A DNA stretch of 64,000 nucleotides from Hemicordylus capensis (GCF_027244095.1 NC_069661.1:13526001-13590000); one strand, 5' to 3'; shown: positions 21,939 to 33,008, numbered from the stretch's first letter. The notes: generated from the sequence alone by a model not told the origin. A program made the numbers and translations.

Positions 21939-22740
21939 CTAGCTTAACCCACACAGAGCATCTGCGTGCTAGTGAGACTTGATTGCTCCCCTCACCCCCT
22001 GCTACAGCCCTCCTCACCTCAGAGATCGCTCCACCCTCACCTGAGCTGCACTTCTGCTCTTCCTCCGCCATCCAGTTGCTTCCATCCCCCTCACCCCGCT
22101 TGGTCACTCCTCTATCCCTTACTCCACCCCCTCACCTATCTTGGTCATGGCTACAGCGATGTGGCACCTATTGGCCAAGCTGCAGCCCCCTATCCCCAGA
22201 GACCTCCTCACCCGAGCCCCACTCCTGCTCCTCCCTTCAGCAGCGGTTGACCGGGCCCTTCCTCACTGCTGCCACCACCACGGCCGCTTGTTCCCCTCAG
22301 GCTACTGACAGGCCAGGCCTGTCCCTTGCCTGCCTGCCTCCCTCCGCCTTGGCTTTGGTAGCCCCAAACAGCAGAAGTGGTTGACTGGGCCCTTCCTTGC
22401 TGTTGCCGCCACTGCCATGGCCACTTGTTCCCTTCAGGCCTCTGAAGACTCGGGTCCGTTCCTCGCCCTTCCTTCTTTCTCTTTTCCCCTCCCTTCTTTT
22501 TCTCTCTTTCTCTCTCTCCACTCACTCTTCCCCCTGTCTTTCTTCCCCTCCCTTCTTTTTTTCTTTCTCTCTCTGTCTCTCTCTCTCTCTCTCCCTCCCT
22601 GAGTTAGCAGATCTTGTTTCCTCATCTGATTCACACAACGGCAGCCTCCTTCCCCTGAAGGGGCTCTTTTCTCCCTCACAACCCCTCTCTTCGCAAACCT
22701 CTGCCCACTATCCTTGTATATATATAGATATTGATATAGA
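21939..22740 (-). mobile_element. Helitron, complete non-autonomous copy
   Basis: On the minus strand it starts TCTATATCAATATC at 22740 (preceded by A) and ends with a hairpin (cagaTGCtctg) and CTAG at 21942-21939 followed by T, as expected for insertion between A and T. Length 802 bp. The interior holds CT-rich tracts and 'ccttcaggcc'-type repeats. It is matched by the + copy 23066-24909. Confidence 0.65.
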
Positions 22741-23065
22741 TTCCTCTCCTCTACAGTCAAGAACACCTTCCGACCAGTAACAGTTGCATTCCAACTGACC
22801 TTAACCATCACAGGATCCTCCTCCCTATCTGCATATGGAATCCCCAATGCCCAATCCCCACGTTGCCACAGGCTCCTTCTCCCTAGCTGCATATGGAAGC
22901 CCCACTGCCCAATCACCATGGTGCTGCTTCTCTCACAGGCTCCTCCTCCCTGTCTGCATATGGAATCCCCACTGCCCAATCAGGTGCTTCTGCTCATGAA
23001 ATCTCGCAAGAGCTGCCACACAAGAGATTAGCCACGGGTATGCTTTAGAGAATTATATAGATAGA
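22741..23065 (-). mobile_element. Helitron 5' part with a 60-bp tandem repeat
   Basis: On the minus strand it starts near 'tctatataattctctaaagc', continues 'atacccgtggctaatctc', then has three tandem units of about 65 bp built on 'attgggcagtggggattcc' and 'atatgcag'. The 3' side is occupied by the inserted Helitron at 21939-22740. Confidence 0.5.
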
Positions 23066-23213
23066 TAAAAGGATAGTGGGCAGGGGCTGCGAAGAGAGAG
23101 GTTGTGAGGGTGGAAAGAACCCCTTCAGGAGGAGGAGGCTGCCACTGTGTGAATTAGATGAGGAAACAAGATGAACAAGATTTGTTAACTCAAGAAGAGA
23201 GGGGGGGGAGATT

Positions 23214-23246
<33 letters not shown>

Positions 23247-23520
23247 GGGAGGGGAAGAGAGAAAGAAGGAAGGGCAAGGGACTGGCCAGGGCCTGTTGGC
23301 AGCCTGAGAGGACCAAGTGGCCAAGGTGGTGGTGGCGGTGGGAGCGAGGAAGGGCCTGGTCAACCGTTGCCACTGCTCAAAGCTACAAAGACCATTGGCG
23401 GAGGGAGGGAGGCAGGCGAGAGACAGGCCCGAGCCTGTCAGGTCCTGAGGGAAACGAGCCACCATGGCAGAAGTGACAGTGAGGAAGGGCCCAGTCAACT
23501 GCTGCTGCTACTCCTGCGGG

Positions 23521-24194
23521 CAGAGGCATATCTAGGGAAAATAGCGCCTAGGGCAAGCACTGAAATTGCACCCCCTGTCCAAATATCTGACACCCGTCTT
23601 TTAGATAACTCTACCATAATATCAGCTGAAAAATACAAGTCAAGCTCGTTAATCTTTTAATATTTCAAAAACTGTTTAGCAGTGGCTGTAGCCAGACCAA
23701 AAAATGCTGGAAAACTACAAATTTCAGTATGCTGGGGCTCATGAAATACCCAAATACTATGTGGAGGTGTACTTGGAAAACTAAACAGAAGTGCCTGTCT
23801 AATTCTCTACGATGCATTGTAGCATCACTATTACATAAGTTTTAAAAATAAATGGAGAATTTGGCTTTTCCCAGATACTCTGAAAATAATTAAAGGATAT
23901 GCAGAGTAAACTATGTCACTGCTTGGGATACTTTCTAGTATTTCAGAAAGACAGTTAAAATGAGAGAAAGAGAGCAAGAAACTCCCAGTGGGCCTTAATA
24001 TTAAGGATTTCACACTGATTCAAAGACAAACTCACCATTAATAGCCATATTATTTAGACATCACATTTAACTCACTTATCACAAGAAGCAAAGTAACAGC
24101 AAATGAATACAATCCTAGCTCATGAGCGTCAGTTCAGTATTCACAAGCCCTGATTCTCTTTACATAGTGCCAATCTGAATATGTGTACAGTGAC

Positions 24195-24250
<56 letters not shown>

Positions 24251-24598
24251 TCTGTAGCCCCTTTGGGGGGTTTCCTAAAGGCCATGGGAAGGTCTGCAAA
24301 GGTTCCCCCTCCCCCTGCTGGCCTCTAAGGCCTCGCAGGGACCATTTGAGCATGTGCAGTGTCTATTTTTTAAAATATATTTTTTTAAATGGCCGCTAAA
24401 ATAAAAATGGCCACCGCACATTCTTAAATGGCTTCTGTGAGGCCTGGCATGACCTAGGGCCTCACAGAGGCCATTTGAGCATGCGTGGTGGCCATTTTGT
24501 TTTTGGCAGCCATTTTTAAAATGTTAAAAAATGGCGCCCCCCCTTAGAGTGGCGCCCGGGGCACGTGCCCTGCCTTCCCCACCCTAAATACGCCCCTG
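23521..24598. mobile_element. Non-autonomous hAT derivative, full length, perfect TSD
   Basis: Starts CAGAGGCATATCTAGGG and ends CTAAATACGCCCCTG; both ends match those of the transposase-bearing element at 4865-9306. The flanks 23513-23520 and 24599-24606 are both cctgcggg. Length 1078 bp, no coding capacity. It contains a (TA)n run at 24193-24243. Confidence 0.9.
24193..24243. repeat. (TA)n microsatellite
   Basis: About 25 TA units inside the hAT derivative; the sister copy at 15215-16057 lacks this expansion. Confidence 0.9.
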
Positions 24599-24909
24599 CC
24601 TGCGGGGAGGAGCAGGCGCGGGGCTCAGGTGAGAGTGGGAGGTCTCTGAGGTTAGGGGGCTGCAGCTTGGCCAATCGGCGCCAGCGGTGCTGCAGCAGCG
24701 ACCAAGAGGGGTGATGGGGATGGAGCAACGGGACGGAGAAGCAACCAAGAGGGGTGAGGGGATGAGTGGGGTGGAAGCAATGGGATGGAGGAGAAGCAGG
24801 ATCGCAGCTCAGGTGAGAGTGGAGAGAACTCTGAGGTGAGGGGGCTGTGGCAGGGGTGGGGGAAGCAATCAAGTACTAGCTTGAAGATGCTCTGTGCGGG
24901 TTAAACTAG

Positions 24910-25784
24910 TTGTTAATAATAATTAATAATTTTGTGGTTACTTGAAATCTCACAGGTGTGTTGTTTGAAGACTATGGGATGTGGTACTTCTGCACACAGT
25001 GCTTTCTTGTCAAAACCAGACAAAGGTGAGTTATGGCATTCCTTTCCTACACGTACTAAACACTGTTGTCTGACAACCTATCTGCATGCATCCGAATAAA
25101 TGACGGTTATCATTCTTCTGTCTCAACTATGCCAAGTATTGCCAGATGCTTCTCACCCAGGCAGGTCAATTGATATATAAATAACTCCTTTTAATAGTAA
25201 ACTTGGTAAGTCCTATGCCAATGAAGAGGATAGTGAAACAGCCTCTAGGTAGTTGGTTTGCAGACCCAAATGGAGGGTTTGCTTATTTGTGGGGATCAGG
25301 GTAAGAGCTCTTCCCTCTCTCAAACCACCCCCAGATGATTGTGTGGAAGACATCATCATCATCATCATCATCATTATCACCACCACCACCAACAGGTATC
25401 TGGATAATGGAGATGAAAGCAATATGGATTTGAAAGAATTATGTACGCTAAAAACTAATCCAGATTTTGTTGCTGTTCTTAGTTACATAAATGGCAGCCT
25501 GTTCCTCTGTGAGATAAACATCTCACAAGCTGAGCTCCTCCAGCAGGTGGTATGTTTGCATCCAGAAAACATATAGAAATGATTCACATGGAGCAAGGGT
25601 ACAAAAACAATAGTCTGAGTCATTAGGCATCTGGCTACATGCATAACTTTGGCTGATATGCCAGCTGCATCCGTTTCTTGAGATAAAAAATTTCAGAACA
25701 GTAGTGCATATACTGGTAACATCTGGACTTGATTACTGCAGTTACTGAATACCAGTTCCAGGGGAGCAACAGCAAGAGCTGAGG
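24910..25784. other. Unassigned, with one duplicated block and (ATC)n
   Basis: 25035-25180 ('cattcctttcctacac' ... 'gatgcttctcacccagg') recurs at 31024-31170. A (CAT)n/(CAC)n run lies at 25352-25391. No exon is supported. Confidence 0.4.
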
Positions 25785-26072
25785 GCTGAGGTCGCGTCGT
25801 ATCTCGAAAGTGTGCTTCCACACTTCCTGTGTTGTGACACCACAGTCCCTATGCTGACAGCAGGGTGCCATTCATATTTCCAAGGCCTTGTTTCGGATTT
25901 AATTGCTGAGATTTAGTGCTATGATGTTGTTTATCCGGCTTTAAAAAGGTGTTGTTTTTCCGGGTTGTAAATTTTTGGGAGACTGCTCCCCCTGCAGGTT
26001 TTATGTTTTGAATGCGATCTGCCTAAACGAGGCATTTAGCCGCTTTTGAGCAGCTAATCTGGAAAGCGCCCA
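25785..26072. repeat. Unnamed 290-bp repeat, copy 2
   Basis: From 'ggtcgcgtcgtatctcgaaa' to 'aatctggaaagcgccc'; see copy 1 at 19165. Confidence 0.65.
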
Positions 26073-26074
26073 GA

Positions 26075-26152
26075 TAGGCCATTGTGTGAAACAGGATGCT
26101 GGACTAGATAGGCCTTGGGCCTGATCCAGCAGGGCTGTTTGTACGTTCTAAT
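26075..26152 (+). repeat. CR1 LINE 3' end
   Basis: 'ataggccattgtgtgaaaca', 'ggatgctggactagatag' and 'gcctgatccagcagggctg', the CR1 3' terminus. Confidence 0.75.
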
Positions 26153-26159
26153 GCACTCT

Positions 26160-26320
26160 ATGTAAGGCTGCCTTTGTATGTAGTCCGGAAACTGCAGCTG
26201 GTGCAAAACACGGAAGCCAGGTTGGTCTCTGAGTCTTCTCGAAGAGACCATATTACTTCTATATAAAAAGAACTACACAGGCTACCAATGTGTTTCTGGG
26301 CAAAATACCAATTAAGCATT
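26160..26320 (+). repeat. L2/Rex1-type LINE fragment
   Basis: Translation in one + frame reads KLQLVQNTEARLV followed by RRDHIT, matching the conserved QLVQNAAARL and HITP region near the reverse-transcriptase C-terminus of L2-like LINEs. Short and decayed. Confidence 0.55.
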
Positions 26321-27194
26321 GGTTATAACCTATAGTAGTTCCTGCTGGCATTTCCTATGCACTGGAAGGGAGGGGTCAATAGGGTGTAGGGTGTGGCAGC
26401 TGGAAAGAGACAGAATTACCATCAGGATCATTGTGATCCTAGGGGAAATGCAAGCAGTCCTGTTGATAGGATTTACAGACCCTGGAACCAGGGAGGTAGG
26501 AAGCTTGGCTGTGGCCGGAGGACAAAGTCCGCCCCAGGCTTCACAATTGTTCACACGAAGTGCGCATGTGCCCCAAGCCACATCCCCTTTATCTGCATCT
26601 GATGCAAGGGGGAAGTCCCAATGCTGAGAATGGGGCCCATAGGACCTGGCATGGCTTCCCTTCCCCTCTCAGTGGCTCGTGGAATAGCAGACTGGGAGTT
26701 CCTTGTCCTGCCTCCTCGTTCACCAGTTTGCTGCATCATTTGCCAGCAGGGTGAGGAGAGGGCAAGGGGGCACCTTGGCATCCCCTCCAGAAGCTGGTGG
26801 CTGGGGGATGATAGTATCTAAAGAGCATTTGTCACTGATGTGTTGTTAATGCACAGATATGACACTGCCATGTCTGTGGCTATAAATGCGAAACAGGCAA
26901 CCAGAAACATGAGAAGCTTAAACACAGGACAGCCCTCTAGACAGTATATCAAAATAGACATGAAGTTCCTTGTTGCCAGTTTGTTTTGGCCCAAGTAACT
27001 GGTGTATGGGCACTGCAGGGCCAAAAGTCCAAACTTCTGCCAGTTTCAAATCAATTCAACTGTCATGGCTTTAGCATCTTTTGCAACTTTAGTTTTGCCA
27101 AGAGGGCTCAGGAATTCTAATGATGTACTGTAAAAGACAGATATTGGATCACCAATGCACCCATACCCCTCTTGCAGATCTACACACAGGAAAC
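26321..27194. other. Intergenic, no gene recognised
   Basis: No exon or named repeat could be supported; the open frames are short and unlike known families. Confidence 0.35.
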
Positions 27195-27500
27195 AGACCT
27201 TGCATCGGGGTCACGATGTATCTCTGAAGTGTGCTTCCACACTTCCTGTGTTGTGACACCACAGTCCCTATGCTGACAGCCGGGTGCTGTTCATATTTCC
27301 AATGCCTTGTTTCGAATTTCATTGCTGCAATATAGTGCTATAACGTCGTATATCCAGCATTAAAAAGTTGCTGGTTTTTCCAGGTTGTTAGTTTTGTGAA
27401 AACTGCTCCCCCTGCCGGACGCTTTGCTATTTATGTTTTGAATGCAATTTGCCTGAACGGAAGCATTTTGCTGCTGTTGAGCGGCTAACTGGAAAGCGGT
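27195..27500. repeat. Unnamed 290-bp repeat, copy 3
   Basis: From 'tcggggtcacgatgtatctc' to 'ggctaactggaaagcggtct'; the most diverged of the three copies. Confidence 0.6.
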
Positions 27501-27744
27501 CTTGCTAACATGTGTCTTCAGATCTTCACATGTGGAGGCTACCCTGTCCCAAAGAACTCTGGAAACTATAGTCCTGTGAAGGGACTGGGATCTTGTACAC
27601 AAAGACCCTTATGGAACGACAATTCCCAGGATGCTGTGGAGGGAGCAATCATAGGACAGAATTTCCAGTTTTACACTGGAACTATGCTCTCACTTAAGCT
27701 TTTGATAAAGTTCCTCATCAAAGACTCCTGAGGAAACTTAGCAG

Positions 27745-28975
27745 TCATGGGATAAGGGGACAAGCACATGTGTGGATTGCTAACTGGTTGAAAGACAGGA
27801 AACAGAGGGTAGGTATAAATGGAGAGTTTTCGCAATGGAGGGAAGTAAGAAGTGGGGTCCCCCAGGGATCTGTACTGGGACCGGTGCTTTTTAATTTATT
27901 CATAAATGATCTAGAAGCAGGGGTAAGCAGCGAGGTGGCCAAATTTGCAGATGATACCAAACTCTTTCAGGTAGTGAAATCCAAAATGGATTGTGAGCAG
28001 CTCCAAAAGGATCTCTCCAGACTGGGGGAGTGGGTGACAAAGTGGCAAATGCGCTTCACTGTTGGCAAGTGTAAGGTGATACACATTGGGATGAAAAACC
28101 CCAACTTCAAGTATACGCTGATGGGATCTGAGCTGTCGGTGACGGACCAGGAGAGGGATCTTGGGGTCATGGTGGACAGCTCGTTGAAAGTGTCGACTCA
28201 GTGTGTGGCAGCTGTGAAAAAGGCCAGTTCCATGCAAGGGATCATTAGAAAGGGGACTGAAAATAAAATGGCTAATATTATAATGTCCTTAAACAGAACT
28301 ATGGTGCGGCCACACCTGGAGTACTGTGTACAGTTCTGGTCACCACATCTAAAAATGGACATTATAGAACTGGAAAAGGTGCAGAAGAGGGCAACCAAGA
28401 TGATCAGGGGCCTAGAGCACCTTTCTTATGAGGCAAGGCTACAACACTTGGGGCTTTTTAGTTTAGAAAAAAGACGACTGCAGGGAGACATGATAGAGGT
28501 CTATAAAATCATGCATAGTGTGGAGAAAGTGGATAGAGAGAAATTCTTCTCCCTCTCCCATAACACTAGAACCAGGGGTCATCCCATGAAATAGATTGCC
28601 TGGAAATCTAGGACCAACAAACAGAAGTACTTTTTCACACAGCGCATAATCCACTTGTGGAATTCTCTGCCACGAGATGTGGTGACAGCCAACAACCTGG
28701 ATGGCTTTAAGAAGGTTTGGACAACTTCATGGAGGAGAGGTCTATCATCGGCGACTAGTCGGAGGGCTATAGGCCATCTCCATCCTCAAAGGCAGGATGC
28801 CTCTGAGTACCAGTTGCGGGGGAGTAATAGCAGGAGAGAGGACATGCCCTCAACTCCTGCCTGTGGCTTCCAGCAACATCTGGTGGGCCACTGTGTGAAA
28901 CAGGATGCTGGACTAGATGGGGCTTGGGTCTGATCCAGCAGTACTGTTCTTATATTCTTATTTTCTTAAGGTTCT
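27745..28975 (+). mobile_element. CR1 LINE, 5'-truncated, young-looking
   Basis: Holds the C-terminal half of the reverse transcriptase frame, then the 3' untranslated end ('aacaggatgctggactagat', 'ctgatccagcag') and a short terminal repeat of the 'ttctta' type at 28950-28968. The 5' truncation is typical of CR1 retrotransposition. Confidence 0.9.
27770..28594 (+). pseudogene. CR1 reverse transcriptase, C-terminal part
   Basis: Open for 274 codons. It reads WLKDRKQRV, VPQGSVLGPVLF, FADDTKLF (catalytic YADD-type box), then HLEYCVQFWSP and [13 protein letters not shown], all standard for CR1 palm, thumb and C-terminal parts. One in-frame TAG follows PMK at 28592; beyond it the same frame continues as KYFFTQRI and WNSLPRDVV to about 28720. 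The endonuclease and ORF1 are absent, so it cannot move by itself. Confidence 0.9.
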
Positions 28976-29372
28976 GGCCAATGAGAAGAGGGATTGTTCT
29001 CCTTTGGATCACATGTTCCTATTCCGATAGCTTCAACCAATGACAAAGCTCAGTACAAACTGAGATTGCTGCTTATTTTAGAAGCCAGAATAAAGCACTA
29101 GAATCCTGGCTGAATCAATTCAGTTGGTGGCTATGGAAAAGAAAAGGTCTTCTGGGAGTCTGGCTGGACAAAAGAGAGGAAAGAGCACCTCTGGGGCTGA
29201 GCATCAGGGAACGAGAACCACCACTAATGTGGCTGCAGAAAGAAGTACCCCCCATGATACTAGACCCTTATTCGATGACCTTTTCATAAGTGAGTGCTAG
29301 GAAGTTCCCCCTAAAGCTATATGAAAGAGAACTAGGGCGTATTGTAGGACACTGAAATAGGAAACGTAGGAA
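28976..29372. other. Unassigned, promoter-like words and a short frame
   Basis: Two CCAAT-type words (28978 and 29037) and 'agaataaagcac' precede an ATG at 29132 that opens about 55 codons starting MEKKRSSGS. I do not recognise it. It may be a mobile-element remnant. Confidence 0.3.
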
Positions 29373-29735
29373 CATAGGAAACTGCCATATACTGAGTCAG
29401 ACCATTGGTCTATCTAGCTCAGTATAGGAAACTGCCATATACTGAGTCAGACCATTGGTCTATCTAGCTCAGTATTGTCTTCACAGACTGGCAGCGGCTT
29501 CTCCAAGGTTGCAGGCAGGAATCTCTCTCAGTCCTATCTTGGAGATGCCAGGGAGGGAACTTGATACCTTCTGCTCTTCCTAGAGCTGCTCCATCCCCTG
29601 AGGGGAATATCTTGCAGTGCTTACACATCAAGTCTCCCATTCAGATGCAACCAGGGCAGACCCTTCTTAACTATGGGGACAAGTCATGCTTGCTACCACA
29701 AGACCTGCTCTCCTCTCCTGCCTGTGATTTAATGC
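29373..29735 (-). repeat. 5S rRNA-headed SINE with duplicated tail
   Basis: On the minus strand the head is 'ggtcttgtggtagcaagcat', the 5S-like promoter 'gtctgccctggttgcatctg' follows, then the body and tail. The tail segment 'ggaaactgccatatactgag' to 'tctagctcagta' occurs twice in tandem (about 29380-29428 and 29427-29475). Confidence 0.75.
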
Positions 29736-30484
29736 TAAGAATCTGCTGAACCAGCAGCTTCGCAAGTTATGAAATGATGGATAATAATAATGGCTGACAC
29801 AATGCGCAGGCTTGCGGAGCCATAACACTGCGCCCCCAGGGCTGCTGTGGGATTCAAAGCCACCTCTGACACTGTTATGGAGCCGTGATTGGAGAAGCAG
29901 CGTTTCCACGGGTTGCCTCATTGTCGCGACTAGGGAATCTTCCAGAAACACTGCTTCCTTATTATAACTCTATAATGCTGCTCATCCTATGGGACAGGGG
30001 TGGATCTACCATTGATTGGCCATGTGCTATGAACACAGGCTGCCAGGGACCCCGCTGTGGGATGGGGCTACTGGACAGGAGCGACCACAAGCCCCACCAT
30101 TCGCCATTCTCCCTGCCATTCACCACCAGCCCCTGCTGGCCTCCACTGCCTGGATGTGGTATAATGATGTCATCACCTAGTGCCTGTTACCCTGGGATGG
30201 GCTCGTGCTGGGGCAATGACATCATTATAAAGTGTGGCAGCCAGCAAAAGGAAACAAGCTGGCCACGGGGGTGAAGTACTGCCAGTAGTACTGTGGCAGA
30301 AAACAAGCGGGATGCACGCTGAATCAACAGGAGGAAAACCAAAAAAGGAACCGTGCACAATAGTGGGACAGAGGGGCCTCAAAAAGAATGCCAGAAAATG
30401 CAAAAACACAAGCTATGCTGTACCGAAGGGTCTATATGGAGGAAACAGACAGAACACGTGTCCATTTTTTCTGTGACTGGAGAT
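29736..30484. other. Unassigned sequence
   Basis: Contains inverted words ('ggagccataaca' and 'tgttatggagcc') at about 29817-29884, suggesting a decayed MITE. No exon is seen. Confidence 0.35.
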
Positions 30485-30868
30485 GCTGTATTAATAATCA
30501 TAAAGTAAATGAATAGCAGTAACAAATGTCTTGCAAGTTATATCTGCACATACATATGTCAAAGATATTACATCTCAGTAAATTGAACAAAAATCATTGT
30601 TAAAGATGAATACAAATTCAATTCACAGACATTCATATATTTGAAAAAAACAGCATAAGTATGTGAAAAAAGTATTTTCTTTTCTGTATTAAGACTAAAG
30701 TCTTGCAATGGTGAAAAAAGTCCTTGAATTTTTCAAGGACTTGATTTTTGTTCAATTGATTTTTGTTCAGTTTCCTGAGATGTAATATCTTTGACATATG
30801 TATGTGCAGATATAACTTGCAAGACAATTGTTACTGCTATTCATTTACTTTATGATTATTAATACAGT
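30485..30868. mobile_element. Foldback element with arms of about 110 bp
   Basis: 30485-30600 reads 'ctgtattaataatcataaag', 'tgcaagttatatctgcacat' and 'gatattacatctcag'. The complement returns at 30776-30868 nearly base for base. The centre of about 170 bp is AT-rich and holds a smaller inverted word (ccttgaa/ttcaagg). Probably a MITE; the superfamily is not clear. Confidence 0.7.
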
Positions 30869-30879
30869 GCTACATGTTA

Positions 30880-31020
30880 AAATACATGTTAAAAACCAGT
30901 GAGAGAAACTCCCTCCTATTACTTCCCTTCTCCAAAACTTCAGCATATGTGAGAAACTGTAAGAAGACAGGTGGGAGTCCTCCTTGCCAGAACACAAGGG
31001 GTGCTAGGCAAGATGCAAGT
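30880..31020. repeat. Dispersed duplicate, copy 1 of 2
   Basis: 'aaaaccagtgagagaaactc' through 'gccagaacacaagg' recurs at 32335-32465 in the same orientation with about 10% differences. Family unknown. Confidence 0.6.
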
Positions 31021-31709
31021 TCTTGCATTCCTTTCCTACACATATTAAACTGTTCTCTGACAACCCTTCTGCATAAATCTGAATAAGTGAGGGTTATCTT
31101 TCTTCTGCCTCACCTAGGCCAAGCGTTGACAGATGCTTCTCACCCAGGTAAGTAAATTGATATAGATATAGATATATGCATGCATTAGAATGGGATTGTT
31201 GGAATATTATTTGCAACTTGCTTCAACAGCCAAAAAGCACGATTGGTTTAAACAGCACTTAGCTAACTATGACACATGCCCTATCAATGGTGCTTGCAGT
31301 TGTTGGTAGATCTCCCCACACCTTGAGGATATTTTATGATGGTGCTGCTTTAAAGCATGTCTCAACGGGGAGGGGAGACCAGGCCAGGGCCGTGGGCCAG
31401 ATGTCTTGGGAGTGTGGGTGGGAAGTGTGGCACTTGGAAGCAAATCGGAACCTTTGGGGTTGAAGTAACACTTTGGCTTGTATACGATGCGCAGGTGTGA
31501 AAGTTGTTGACTCCAGGGTAGAAAAAGATGTATAGCCTGCCAGACTGGGGAGGCGGACGCACCCAAAAGCTTTTGCTAGCAATGAAATAAAGCTTTGTTT
31601 GAAACGTTGATACTGGTGTCCAGTGAAAATACCTAACCAAGAGACGAGCAAAATACAGGGAGTAAATCTCTCTTCTAACATAATCTAATGGGATCCCATT
31701 CAAATCCCT

Positions 31710-31845
31710 GGGATCTCCAGATAGGATTAGAAAGACTCCTGCCTGAAACCCTAGAGGAGCTGCTGCCAGACAGTGTAGACAATACTGAGCTAGATAGACC
31801 AATGGTCTGACTCGGTATAAGGCAGATAGGTTATCCTATGTAACC
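31710..31845 (+). repeat. SINE type A, 3' part
   Basis: 'gactcctgcctgaaaccct', 'agtgtagacaatactgagct' and 'gaccaatggtctgactcgg'. It keeps the uninterrupted tgtagac site that is occupied by MITEs at 4262 and 33699. Confidence 0.7.
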
Positions 31846-32777
31846 TATCATCAACCTGGCCTCACACTATTCCTTGGGAATGCAACACGTGGCCAGGAAT
31901 AAGCCTGCTGTAACCAAAGACCCCAACTCTCCAGCAGGCACATAAGCCCAATTCAGACAGTATGTTGTACAAGTATACAGATATTTGTACACTCATATGT
32001 GTGTTTGTGTGAATGACTGTACCGGTGTTCATTTTAAAAGTGAACCTGGATACAGGCCCCTCAAATGCATGGTACAGATAGGAAACGTACTTCTGTGCCT
32101 GCATTCAGCATAACATGTGGATGATCTGTACTTGTGTACACTGTACACTTGTCTTACGAGTGTGGGACATAATGTGTGAATGAACCTACAGAGATACCTG
32201 AAAGGGAGGAAGAGGCTTGTTCCACTCACATTCAGGTTATCCTTGTTTTTAACAGTGGGATAACTTAAACCTGGACCGAAAGGAAGTGCTGAATGACCAG
32301 TTTCTGGTCACGTGCAGCTTCTGCACTGAGCATGTTAAAAACCAGTGAGAGAATCTCCTTTCTGTTTCTTCCCTTCTCCAGTACTTCAGCACATGTGAGA
32401 AACTGTCAGAGACAGGTGGAAGTCCTCCTTGCCAGAACACAAGGTGTGCTGGGCAAGATGGCAAATAGCATTACAAGCACTTTGGTGTAATCCATTCTAC
32501 ACAGGTGCAGAGTCTTGCTGGAGAGGGACAAGCATAACTCTGTATATTGCTCCCTTCCTGCTCCATGGCACATGCTCAGTGTAGCATCCAACCCATTACT
32601 GGGAACTGGAGATCCATGTGCACCTTTCTGTCTTCATCCAGGACTCGATCTCAGTCCAGGTTTAAGTTACTCAGACTTGAAACAACTGGATAAAAGCAAG
32701 GAAACTGGAGCCAGAATGACATCTACTATTAATTTACTGATTGACATCTACTATTAAACATTCAAATCATCCAACAA
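31846..32777. other. Unassigned; second copy of dispersed duplicate
   Basis: 32335-32465 repeats 30880-31020. The rest shows no gene. Confidence 0.4.
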
Positions 32778-33008
32778 TTGTCAATGCTTGCGCAAAAAGA
32801 TGGGTCTCTCTTGACATCCTGGTGGAAGGAAATCAAATATGTCTCTGGTGGAGTGCCCTATGGTGCCATCACAGAGAAGGCCCTGCTCTGCATTCTCAGT
32901 CATCCATCTCAATACAGGAAAGAACCTGGCATATGGTCACCTGACCAAATCTTAAAGGACACAGCTGAACTTTCGGAGGAAATCGGTGTGTATTTTGCAT
33001 GTATGTAA
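32778..33008 (+). other. Unrecognised open frame, 76 codons
   Basis: Reads protein-like from about 32799 (DGSLLTSWWKEI ... PYGAITEKALLCILSHPS ... GIWSPDQILKD ... LSEEIG). I cannot assign it to a family. It ends in a possible donor (cat/gtatgt near 32999). There is no pyrimidine tract at its left edge and a CR1 copy begins shortly after. It could be a lone exon, a transposon piece or chance. Confidence 0.25.

Larger units (their letters stand above)
23066..24909 (+). mobile_element. Helitron interrupted by a hAT element
   Basis: Begins 'aaaaggatagtgggcagggg', inverted relative to 22681-22715. The 3' end has 'agatgctctgtgcgggttaa', then CTAG (24906-24909) and T. The hAT derivative 23521-24598 and its target duplication sit inside; without them the Helitron is about 0.76 kb, close to its inverted partner. 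Confidence 0.6.

Noticed and set aside
20455-22602. Many long Pro/Ser/Gly-rich open frames on both strands
   Set aside because: They lie in repetitive Helitron interiors with skewed base composition; no codon bias or domain is seen.
28655-28933. Separate 92-codon + frame
   Set aside because: It is the continuation of the CR1 coding end and untranslated tail in the same frame, not a separate gene.
28976-29330. Short frame starting MEKKRSSGS behind CCAAT words
   Set aside because: Only about 55 codons, no recognised domain and no splice structure; a mobile-element remnant is as likely as a gene.
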